Below are positions 41,250 through 48,418 of a stretch of DNA of 48,418 bases, in pieces. How positions within the stretch are numbered: position 1 is the stretch's first letter; every line of letters starts with the position of its first letter. The stretch lies in assembly GCF_022414595.1 (NCBI RefSeq), contig NZ_JADWYO010000049.1, positions 1 through 48,418 on the forward strand. The letters run 5' to 3'. The notes below the pieces were generated by a model. That model saw only the letters and a list, made by a program, of their open reading frames with translations. It had not been told where the DNA came from and made no database searches. Source of the DNA: Streptomyces sp. MUM 203J (GTDB taxonomy: Bacteria; Actinomycetota; Actinomycetes; Streptomycetales; Streptomycetaceae). Position numbers and translations under genes: made by a program.

Positions 41250-42731
41250 CTAGTCCCGTTTGCAGATCCGGTCCAGGAGGTTGGCCGTGGCGCGCTGGAT
41301 ACGGGGATCGACATGACCCGGCCGGTCCAGGGCGGGCGACCAGGCGAAGGTGCCGGAGGCGAAGACGAGCGCGCCGGACGGGGCGCGGTACAGGGACGTC
41401 TCCTGGTGGCGTACGGCTCCGTCGGCGTCCCGGTAGGGCGAGTGGGCGAGCAGGATGCGGCGCCGGTGCTCGGGCAGCGCGGTGCGGGGGAAGTACCGGT
41501 CGGCCTCCCCGGCGACGAGCCCCGGCAGTTCGTCGCCCTCGCCCGCCCCGGTGGCCTCCCACAGCCAGTGTTCCGCGTTCCGTACGACGAGGGGGTGCGG
41601 GTCCGGGACCCGGCCGGCGTACTGGATGCCGAGCAGCTGCTGCTCCGGCCGTTCGACCTCCCGCCACAGGGCCGGTTTCCCCGGGCCCTGGCGTTTTCGG
41701 CAGGTGAGGAGCCGGTCGGGGGCGCCGGCCGGGGACGGGGCCAGCTCGACCTGCCAGTACATGGTGTTGGCGGACAGGAAGACGAGGGACGTGCCGCTGT
41801 CGCGCGCGTGCTCGACGGCACGGCGGAGCGGGGCCGACCAGTACTCGTCGTGGCCGGGGAAGACGAGCCCCCGGTAGCGGGTGGGGTCGACGCGCCCGGC
41901 GTGCAGGTCGCTGGCGTCGGCGTAGGCGAGGTCGTAGCCGTAGCGCTCGGCCCAGCGGATGGCGTCGTAGGCGTGCCCGATGTGCAGCGGCAGTCCCTGT
42001 CCGGCGTAGGGCCGGTCGAAGGAGAGGGTGACGGCGGCCTCGTCCTCGCCGAGCAGCCGGCCGTCCCGGTCCCAGGAGTGGTAGAGACTGGCCCCGGTGC
42101 GGCCGTCCTCGGGGTAGAGGTTGTACGCCTGCCAGGTCAGGTCGGGCAGCACGAGCAGCAGGTCGGCGGGGTGCCCGTCCCGGACGGTGAACGGGATGTG
42201 GGACCGGTGCCCGTCGACGGTGGTGAGCACGGCGACGTACGCGCCGGTCGTCCAGTACGAGGGGATGGGCAGCCGCCAGGACAGCCACCAGTGGTGACAC
42301 GAGACCGTCCGGCCCGCGGTGCCCGCGGCGAGCGGGGGTGGCTGGACGATGCCGGACAGCCGGGGACTGGTGGTGATCTTGGCGGCGCCGTCGCCCCCGT
42401 AGTGGCCGATCCGGTAGATGTCGACCGAGAACTGCTGCGGCGGGTTCACCGTCACGTGGAAGTCGACGGCCTCGCCCGGAGCGACGGCACCGGGCGAGGC
42501 GAACCCCTTGACCTGGAGCCGCTCGTCGTCGGCGGGCCGGGGCCGGCCGCCGTCGCGGTGCCCGTCACGAGTGGCGGGCGGCTCGGCGTACCAGGCCAGG
42601 AGCCGCCCGTCCTCCCCGACGTACTGTTCGGGCCCGCGCAGCCAGGGCAGCGGGCCCTGGCCGAACGGATCGTTCACGGCATGGGCCAGCGCCCCGGACT
42701 CCCACCGCGGCCGTACCTTCTCCGCCCCCAT
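41250..42731 (-). CDS. N,N-dimethylformamidase beta-subunit-like protein
   Basis: 493 residues. It resembles the large-subunit-like family of dimethylformamidase: an N-terminal beta domain (GFASPGAVAPGEAVDFHVTV, DIYRIGHYGGDGA), then a glutamine-amidotransferase-like core with DLLLVLPDLTWQAYNLY, GYDLAYADASDLH, YRGLVFPGHDEYWS and LVFLSANTMYWQVEL. No alpha subunit is nearby, so formamide hydrolysis is doubtful; many actinobacterial homologues are uncharacterised. No signal peptide is visible. 96 bp upstream of purC on the same strand, hence possibly co-transcribed. Confidence 0.8.
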   Translation of the reverse strand: MGAEKVRPRWESGALAHAVNDPFGQGPLPWLRGPEQYVGEDGRLLAWYAEPPATRDGHRDGGRPRPADDERLQVKGFASPGAVAPGEAVDFHVTVNPPQQFSVDIYRIGHYGGDGAAKITTSPRLSGIVQPPPLAAGTAGRTVSCHHWWLSWRLPIPSYWTTGAYVAVLTTVDGHRSHIPFTVRDGHPADLLLVLPDLTWQAYNLYPEDGRTGASLYHSWDRDGRLLGEDEAAVTLSFDRPYAGQGLPLHIGHAYDAIRWAERYGYDLAYADASDLHAGRVDPTRYRGLVFPGHDEYWSAPLRRAVEHARDSGTSLVFLSANTMYWQVELAPSPAGAPDRLLTCRKRQGPGKPALWREVERPEQQLLGIQYAGRVPDPHPLVVRNAEHWLWEATGAGEGDELPGLVAGEADRYFPRTALPEHRRRILLAHSPYRDADGAVRHQETSLYRAPSGALVFASGTFAWSPALDRPGHVDPRIQRATANLLDRICKRD

Positions 42732-43340
42732 GCTGTCGCCCCTCCCTCAACTCCCCCGCTTCCGCTCGCCGGACGCCGTTCAGCGCCACACCCCAGCACA
42801 TCACAGAACGCATGCGGTCCGTCACCGCTCATCGCGAATTGGCTGCCATGGTTCGGGTCCCCCCGGCGTGCAGGGGCGGGCTCCCCCTCCTTCTTCGAGC
42901 AGGGGGCGCCTCGCCGCCCCCAGGGCGCGGCAAGAGGCCGGGTGTGCTCCTGCCGCTGGTCAGCGGGGCTGTTGCGTGGGCCGTGTCAGGCCCGTACAGG
43001 TGTGCCGGCCGGGGCACCGGGCCCGGCGGTCACGTGACGTGGGCCGGGCCCACGGGCGCGCGAGGCCGACTTGGATGATCCGGCGCCCGGTCCGTGTTCG
43101 TTCCCGGCCGGGGCGGCCGTGGTGCGGGCAGCTGTGGTGGGGGGCGGCAGAATCGGGCGGCCGCCCCGCCGAGAGTACGGCCGCGGGTCTGCTCACTGCC
43201 GCGGCCGGTGAGACCTGGACCGGTCGACGGCCCGGCGCCGGATCCATCCGTCCTCGACCGCGCATCGGGCGGGTCGCGGGCTTCGGGCCGGGGTCAGGGC
43301 GCCGACGGTCACGCAGTTCCCCGCAGGTCGCCCGTCGGCT
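42732..43340. other. 609-bp gap without a supported gene
   Basis: Very GC-rich. Frames lack ribosome sites and domains. Contains GGTCACGTGACGTGGGCC (near 43028), a CACGTG-centred palindrome, and G/C-rich inverted sequence around 43140-43200. Likely promoter for the minus-strand gene to its left plus decayed DNA downstream of the Imm10 relic. Confidence 0.4.
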
Positions 43341-43792
43341 TCACACGGTTCTGCCCCCGCCGGGCCCGATGCGGCGGTCGGCTCGGACGACCACCCGCGT
43401 GGGCACGGCGTCCGCACGTCCGTAGGCGAGCACCTGGGCGAGGACCTCGCGGAACAGGACGACGTCCTCGGCCGGTGCTTCGATGACGGCCTCGATCTCT
43501 CCGTCACTCAACCGCAGGTCCTCCAGTGCTTCAGGGCGGAGCGAGACGCGGAGGGCGTCGCCGGTCAGAACGGCTTCGCACACAGCCATAAGCGGTGCCC
43601 TGCCCGGCTGTGACCAGGCAGTGTGTGTCCATGCCCGAGGTGGCCTCCTGATCGTCCGGGTCTCCCTCGCCCGCCATGAACATCAGGATGAATCCGCTTC
43701 CGCCCTCTCCCTCGGCGAGAGCCGCTTCGGTGAAACACCCATCTGGGGCCGATCTCTGTCGTGGCGGCACGAGCAGTGAACCGGTACGTCAT
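43341..43792 (-). pseudogene. Imm10-family immunity protein gene, two frameshifts
   Basis: Three adjacent frames together spell one Imm10-like protein. The first starts at ATG 43792 (MTYRFTARAATTEIGP). The second reads CFTEAALAEGEGGSGFILMF and SGMDTHCLVTAGQGTAYGCV. The third reads EAVLTGDALRVSLRPEALED to FREVLAQVLAYGRADA and ends at 43341. The MDTHCLVT and GTAYG motifs are characteristic as I know the family. Shifts lie near 43740 and near 43585. Imm10 proteins protect against contact-delivered toxins. No toxin gene is adjacent. Either the gene is dead or the assembly has two small errors. Confidence 0.7.
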
Positions 43793-43891
43793 GGCGGGTT
43801 CTCTCAGTGAGTCCGGCTGGGCGGGACGCAAGGGCAGGGCGTCGGCGTTCTGCCTCCGGACGACGGTGCCCATGACGTGGGTGACGCAGGA

Positions 43892-43945
43892 GGGCCTTCC
43901 GGGTCCGGCGCGGACGTCGCGGCCCGCACCGAACCCGGAAGGCCC
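43892..43945 (-). terminator. Long-loop hairpin downstream of the 44052-46505 gene
   Basis: A 13-bp perfect stem, GGGCCTTCCGGGT (43892-43904)/ACCCGGAAGGCCC (43933-43945), with a 28-nt loop. Between two minus-strand genes; terminator role likely but not certain. Confidence 0.5.
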
Positions 43946-44051
43946 GCACCCGTTCGAGATGCCTCGGCCGAGACCTGACTCCGGCCCCGGCCGCGACCGC
44001 GACAGCCCGAGGCGACAGCCCGGCCACCGGACCCGCCGTCCCGCAGCGAGG

Positions 44052-46505
44052 TCAGGCGAGCCGCACCGGCTTCTCGGGGCGGACCCCCACCGCGGAGAGC
44101 CACTCCCGCAACGGCCCCACGTCCCCGTCCTCGACCAGCGTCAGCACCCCGCCCGCCACATCGGCCCGCCGCGTCCCGCCCCTGTCCCCGTCGCCGTCGG
44201 GCACCAGCAGCGTCGGACCGTCCAGCCAGTCGAGGCCGGGCACCGCACCCGCCGTGTCGACGGCGGCGCAGCACACCATGGCCGTCACATGGTCGGCCAG
44301 CAGATCACGCCCCGTGCGCGGCGGCTGCAACGGCACCAGCGGCAGCTCGTCGCCGCCCCGTACCGGCTCGGCCTCCTGCGCCGCGTCCTCACGGGCGACC
44401 TCCGCGGTGAGCACCGCAGCGAGCCGGTCACCGTCCGGCGCCCCGGCCAGACGTTCGAGGACGCGCGCGAGTGTCGGCCCTTCAGGTCCCTCGACCGGCC
44501 CGTCCGCCCCGGACACTCCAGCCGACCCAGCACCCTCAGACACACCGGCCGGCCCAGGCGGTTCAGCAGCCCCAGCCCCCTCCGGCGCCCCGGCCTTCTC
44601 GGAGACTCCGGCCTGGTCGGAGGCCGCGGCGCCCTCGGGCACTCCAGGCACCGTGACCCCACCGGAGCCCACCGCCCGCCCGGCCCCCTCAGCCATCACC
44701 GAACCCGCACCGTCCCGCTGCTCCGCCACCGCGTCCAGCACCCGCTGCAGCCTCGCCGCCTCCGTACGCCACTTCCGGTCGACGACCTCCTCCGGGTAAC
44801 GCTCCCAGTCCACCGGCGCCCAGTCTGGCCCCGTCTCAGCCGGGCCGCCGTGGAACAGCCGGGCCGCCAGCAGCGAGGTGGCCTCGTCCACCAGCCCCGG
44901 CTCCTCCAGCAGGTCACACGCGGGCCGCTCCGCCAGCCGGGAGGTGAACCCCTCGGCCAGCCGGTCGCGCCGCGACAGTTCCGTGAGCGCCGACACCACT
45001 CCGGCGTCCAGCCGGGACGGCCAGCGGCCCATGCGCCAGGCGGGCAGCGCGACCCGGGTCAGCAGCCGGTCCCAGCCGGCGTAGGCAAGGCCTACCTGCT
45101 CCTGCGCGACGATGCGCAGCCCGTAGTCCACCGTCTGGGCCCGCTCCGACGCCGCCACGGCGACACCCCGCTCCATCTCGGCCGCGTGGCCCCGCGCCGC
45201 CGTCAGCAACGGCCGGGCCACCGCACCGACGGCCCGCGCCCCCAGGCGCCGTACCGCCCCGATCCCGGGCTGGTCCGCCAGGGCCACCGCCGCGTCCAGC
45301 CCTCGTACGAAGCGGCGGGCCGCCGCTATGTCGGGGTGCGCGGAAGCGCTCGTCCCCGCCACGACCGGCGCGAGCACGGCACGCAGCTCACCGACCCGCA
45401 TCCACCACAGGAACGGGGACCCGATGACCAGCACGGGAGCGGCCTCCGCCGCACCCCCGGGCCCGGCTATTCGCGGCCCTCCGGCCGCACCGGGCATCCG
45501 GGCGGACCGGTGCGCCGGATGCGTGCGGTCCTCCAGCCAGCTGTCGCAGTCGGGCGTGAGCGCTATGGCCGAGGGCGCGGGCACGGAGAGCCTGGCCGCG
45601 AGGTCCCGCACCATGCGGTACAGGTCGGGGGCGGAGGCCTCCGCGATCTCCACCGTCGGGGTCAGGGCGGGCCGCGCCCGGACGATCACCGCGGCGACAC
45701 CCGCGGCGGCCAGCAGGACGAACAGCGCGACGCCGGTCATGACCCAGCGGGCGATGTCCCACCCGCCGCCGGTCAGATGTCCACTCGCTCCACCGGAGAT
45801 CAGGATCACGGCGGCAGCGGCGGGCAGCAGGGCGACAGCCAGACCCCGGCCCCGCACCCTCAGCACGGCCAGAGCTCCCGCACGCGCGGCCCGCGCACCC
45901 CGTTCGTCACCCATGGGAGTCACATCCCCCACGGCATCCGAGGCCCGGGAGGCGGGAGCGGAGCCGCCCGGAAAGGACGATGTCAGGGCACCGGCCGGAG
46001 CGGGCTCCCCGCTCCTTCCCGGCCCCATGGGCTCCCCGCGACCCCCCGGGCCTCCCGAACCCTCCGAGGTCGCGGCGGGCCCGGTGTTCTGCGAGGAGCC
46101 GTGAGCCGCGGAGTGCGGAGCCGTCGGCGGACCGGGCGCCTGAGTGGCTCCCGAAGCCCCCGCGCAGCCGACGGGCCCCAGGGCAGCGCCCGGTGAACCG
46201 GGAGCCGAAGGACCCGGCGCCTCCGAGGCCCCGGCGGAGGCCGGAGCCGCCGTGGAGTCCCGAGCGCCTTCGCTTCCCGTGGCCTCCGGTGGATCCGGGA
46301 CCTCCCGATGGTCCGAGGCGTCCGGGAACTCCCCGGGTTCGAAGCCCTCCCGGGGCCTTGAGCGCCCTTGAGACTCCTGAGATCCCCGTGAGTCCTCGGA
46401 CTCCTTGGAGTCCCGAGTCTCCTGGGACTCCAAGGACCCCCGGGACTCGGAGTCCCGTCGGGAACCCATGGCACTCACGCCCTTGCGGGAACCGGAACCG
46501 AACAC
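44052..46505 (-). CDS. Large membrane protein, resembles an inactive M48 peptidase
   Basis: 817 residues. The N-terminal 200 or so are disordered: SRRDSESRG/SQE-type repeats, then Ala/Gly/Pro tracts. Two membrane helices follow (ALLPAAAAVILIS and VMTGVALFVLLAAAGVAAVI). The next domain follows the layout of M48 peptidases: VPAPSAIALTPDCDSWLED, VLVIGSPFLWWMRVGELRAV, then LAPVVAG where active enzymes have LAHELGH. The zinc motif is missing, so catalysis is unlikely. A second low-complexity stretch splits the C-terminal part, which ends in DGPTLLVPDGDGDRGG. The start is uncertain (GTG 46505 or ATG 46469). Conserved near purD in Streptomyces, from memory. Confidence 0.7.
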   Translation of the reverse strand: MFGSGSRKGVSAMGSRRDSESRGSLESQETRDSKESEDSRGSQESQGRSRPREGFEPGEFPDASDHREVPDPPEATGSEGARDSTAAPASAGASEAPGPSAPGSPGAALGPVGCAGASGATQAPGPPTAPHSAAHGSSQNTGPAATSEGSGGPGGRGEPMGPGRSGEPAPAGALTSSFPGGSAPASRASDAVGDVTPMGDERGARAARAGALAVLRVRGRGLAVALLPAAAAVILISGGASGHLTGGGWDIARWVMTGVALFVLLAAAGVAAVIVRARPALTPTVEIAEASAPDLYRMVRDLAARLSVPAPSAIALTPDCDSWLEDRTHPAHRSARMPGAAGGPRIAGPGGAAEAAPVLVIGSPFLWWMRVGELRAVLAPVVAGTSASAHPDIAAARRFVRGLDAAVALADQPGIGAVRRLGARAVGAVARPLLTAARGHAAEMERGVAVAASERAQTVDYGLRIVAQEQVGLAYAGWDRLLTRVALPAWRMGRWPSRLDAGVVSALTELSRRDRLAEGFTSRLAERPACDLLEEPGLVDEATSLLAARLFHGGPAETGPDWAPVDWERYPEEVVDRKWRTEAARLQRVLDAVAEQRDGAGSVMAEGAGRAVGSGGVTVPGVPEGAAASDQAGVSEKAGAPEGAGAAEPPGPAGVSEGAGSAGVSGADGPVEGPEGPTLARVLERLAGAPDGDRLAAVLTAEVAREDAAQEAEPVRGGDELPLVPLQPPRTGRDLLADHVTAMVCCAAVDTAGAVPGLDWLDGPTLLVPDGDGDRGGTRRADVAGGVLTLVEDGDVGPLREWLSAVGVRPEKPVRLA

Positions 46506-46776
46506 AGCCGTACGTCACCCCCTCCAGCCCTGTGGCGGGCGGCCCTGTGGGAGCCCGCTGCCCTGCGGCGGTATTGCTCACTCCCCCACTGTGACATCCA
46601 CCACTGACATCGCAATGCCGGTGGGCCAAGTGCCGGAACGCCTGCGCGGCACCCTAGTTGGGGCGTCGGCAGGCGTCATCCGGATGGGTGAGCCGTCACC
46701 CGATGGAATGGCTTTGGCGGTGATGGGGACGACCGGGCGAGGCCGGGAGTTCACCGATGACGTTGCGGCGAGGCCC
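46506..46776. other. Gap between purD and the membrane protein gene
   Basis: 271 bp. Contains a moderately AT-richer part near 46590-46625 (ACTGACATCGCAATG). No gene, tRNA or clear terminator seen. Confidence 0.35.
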
Positions 46777-48060
46777 TTACTCCCCTGCCGCCTTCCGGGC
46801 GATGTCCGTGCGGTGGTGGGAACCCTCCAGCCGGATCCGCCCGACCGCCGCGTACGCACGGGAACGGGCCTGCGCGAGGTCCTCACCCGTCGCGGTGACC
46901 GACAGGACGCGACCGCCAGCGCTCAACACCCGCTCCCCGTCCCGCTTCGTCCCGGCGTGCAGGACGTACGCGTGCGGGGCGTCGACGTCCACGACCTCGT
47001 CCAGGCCTCCGATCGCGTCGCCGGTGCGCGGCGCGGCCGGGTAGTTCTCCGCCGCGACGACCACGGTCACGGCCGCCTCGTCACGCCAGTTCAGCGGGGG
47101 CTCGGCGTCCAGTGTGCCCTGGGCGGCGTTCAGCAGGACGCTCGCCAGCGGGGTGCGCAGCCGGGCGAGCACCACCTGGGTCTCGGGGTCGCCGAACCGC
47201 GCGTTGAACTCGATGACCCGTACCCCACGGCTGGTGATCGCGAGACCCGCGTACAGCAGGCCGGAGAACGGCGTGCCGCGGCGGTGCAGTTCGTCGACGG
47301 TCGGCTGGAGGACGGTGTCCATGACCTCGTCGACCAGCTTCGGGTCGGCCCACGGCAGCGGCGAGTAGGCGCCCATGCCACCGGTGTTGGGGCCCTCGTC
47401 GCCGTCGTACGCGCGCTTGAAGTCCTGGGCGGGGCTCAGCGGCAGCACGGTCGTGCCGTCGGTGATGGCGAAGAGGGAGACCTCGGGCCCGTCCAGATAC
47501 TCCTCGATGACGACCCGCCCCGTGACCCCCGAGGACCCGGGCGGTGCCGCCACGCACGAGAGCGCGTGCGCGCGGGCCTGCTCGACGTCGTCGGTGACGA
47601 CGACGCCCTTGCCCGCCGCGAGCCCGTCGTCCTTGACGACGTACGGGGCGCCGAAGGCGTCGAGCGCCTCGTCGATCTCCTCGGGCGTGGTGCAGACATA
47701 GCTCCGGGCGGTGGGCACTCCGGCGGAGGCCATGACGTCCTTGGCGAACGCCTTGGAGCCCTCCAGCTGCGCGGCCTCCCCGGAGGGGCCGAAGCACGGG
47801 ATGCCCGCGGCGCGCACGGCGTCCGCGACCCCGGCGACCAGCGGGGCCTCGGGGCCGATGACGACGAGGCCGGCCTCCAGGTCGCGGGCCAGAGCGGTCA
47901 CGGCGGTGCCGTCGAGGGCGTCCACCTGGTGGAGTTCCGCCACCTCCGCGATTCCGGCGTTGCCGGGCGCGCAGTGCAGAGCGGTGACGTCGGGATCGAG
48001 AGAGAGGGAGCGGCACAGGGCGTGTTCGCGGGCGCCGCCGCCGATGACGAGGACCTTCAC
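46777..48060 (-). CDS. purD: Phosphoribosylamine-glycine ligase (GAR synthetase)
   Basis: 427 residues. Second step of purine synthesis: ATP-dependent ligation of glycine to phosphoribosylamine. ATP-grasp enzyme with N-terminal VLVIGGGAREHAL, VVIGPEAPLVAG, the ATP loop YVVKDDGLAAGKGV, FKRAYDGDEGPNTGGMGAYS, and metal-binding VIEFNARFGDPETQ. GTG 48060 is the standard start (KVLVIGGG). It starts 60 bp downstream of dnaX on the same strand. Confidence 0.97.
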   Translation of the reverse strand: MKVLVIGGGAREHALCRSLSLDPDVTALHCAPGNAGIAEVAELHQVDALDGTAVTALARDLEAGLVVIGPEAPLVAGVADAVRAAGIPCFGPSGEAAQLEGSKAFAKDVMASAGVPTARSYVCTTPEEIDEALDAFGAPYVVKDDGLAAGKGVVVTDDVEQARAHALSCVAAPPGSSGVTGRVVIEEYLDGPEVSLFAITDGTTVLPLSPAQDFKRAYDGDEGPNTGGMGAYSPLPWADPKLVDEVMDTVLQPTVDELHRRGTPFSGLLYAGLAITSRGVRVIEFNARFGDPETQVVLARLRTPLASVLLNAAQGTLDAEPPLNWRDEAAVTVVVAAENYPAAPRTGDAIGGLDEVVDVDAPHAYVLHAGTKRDGERVLSAGGRVLSVTATGEDLAQARSRAYAAVGRIRLEGSHHRTDIARKAAGE

Positions 48061-48121
48061 GCCAGCCAGGGTAGCCCGGAGCACGGCTCGCCTTTTGTGC
48101 GGGCCGCCGACACGGCCCGCC

Positions 48122-48418
48122 CTACTCGTTCGTGTATTCGTCCAGGACGGTGGCGCCGAGTTCCCGCACGATCAGCTCGTGGCTGGACAGCGCCGACTCG
48201 ACCAGATCGGGGTCGTCCTCTTCCGGTACGTCGTCCTCCGGAGCGACCGGCGGCGGCGCGGGCGCCGGAGGCGGGGGAGACGGAGGCGCGACGGCTCCCC
48301 CGCCGGAGCCGGGCGCCCCACCGGCCGGTGCGGGTGCCGGAGCGCCCGACGCCGAGCACGCCCGCCGACACAGACGGCACGAGCTCTTCGACCAACAGCC
48401 ACACCGGGACGTACCCGT
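48122..48418 (-). CDS. dnaX: DNA polymerase III subunit gamma/tau, C-terminal end only
   Basis: The last 98 codons of a gene that enters from the right edge. The final segment EDDPDLVESALSSHELIVRE, then LGATVLDEYTNE and TAG, matches my memory of Streptomyces DnaX tails. Before it is a Pro/Ala linker (PPSPPPPAPAPPPVAPE), also typical of actinobacterial tau. The first visible 25 codons are Cys-rich (RCGCWSKSSCRLCRRACS) and have poor GC bias at third positions in this frame, so a frameshift just inside the edge cannot be excluded. Product: clamp-loader subunit of the replicase. Confidence 0.75.
   Translation of the reverse strand, partial: TGTSRCGCWSKSSCRLCRRACSASGAPAPAPAGGAPGSGGGAVAPPSPPPPAPAPPPVAPEDDVPEEDDPDLVESALSSHELIVRELGATVLDEYTNE

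Noticed and set aside
43094..43486. Plus-strand frame across the gap and opposite the Imm10 relic
   Set aside because: No ribosome site or domain, and Arg/Gly/Pro composition typical of shadows.

Overview
The window is high-GC actinobacterial chromosome, almost certainly Streptomyces. The evidence is strong G/C bias at third codon positions, many GTG starts, a 68-residue BldC, an Lsr2-type nucleoid protein, a DUF3073 protein and mycothiol-type enzyme families. The gene set and order (dnaX, purD, purC, two-component/ABC cluster, lsr2, purSQL, purF, purM, DUF3073, vdh, bldC, hrpA, DEAD-box helicase) match, from memory, the S. coelicolor bldC-pur core region. Most of the window is therefore conserved core, with accessory DNA at the left end and next to tRNA genes.

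Left end (1-8.4 kb), the most plastic part: the kinase domain of a Ser/Thr protein kinase running off the edge, a C-terminal scrap of an IS5-type transposase, and a 1,408-bp IS701-family element with intact ends and a frameshifted transposase. Beyond it lies a 3.9-kb island next to tRNA-Lys(TTT). The island carries a 45-bp copy of the tRNA 3' half, like an integration site. It is bracketed by an 865-bp gapless direct repeat containing two nearly identical HD-domain nucleotidase genes, both of which seem to start at ATC. Inside are a membrane protein gene bounded by 24-bp inverted repeats, a lipoprotein gene and a membrane-anchored coiled-coil protein gene.

8.4-25 kb: a DEAD-box RNA helicase with an RGG/RDD tail, a Ser/Pro-rich lipoprotein, a small zincin-like protein, a membrane metallophosphoesterase, a tRNA-Glu/Asp/Phe cluster with an integrase relic beside it, a CcdA-DsbA thiol-redox pair, hrpA, a second identical tRNA-Asp, a DUF6274-like gene, bldC with a long upstream region, and vdh.

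25-48.4 kb: purine synthesis genes purM, purF, purL-purQ-purS, purC and purD, all on the minus strand but split into separate transcription units by other genes. Between them lie a META-domain lipoprotein, a maleylpyruvate isomerase-like protein, lsr2, three tRNA-Gly genes, and a plus-strand cluster of ABC ATPase, permease, sensor kinase and response regulator that is probably a drug or envelope-stress module. The kinase carries a roughly 228-residue low-complexity insertion inside its ATPase domain. Further right are a dimethylformamidase-beta-like protein, a frameshifted Imm10 immunity gene, a large membrane protein resembling a dead M48 peptidase, and the C-terminus of dnaX.

I saw no CRISPR array, rRNA operon, replication origin or secondary-metabolite cluster. 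The strongest candidates for something new are the tRNA-Lys island with its duplicated HD genes and the split-ATPase sensor kinase.
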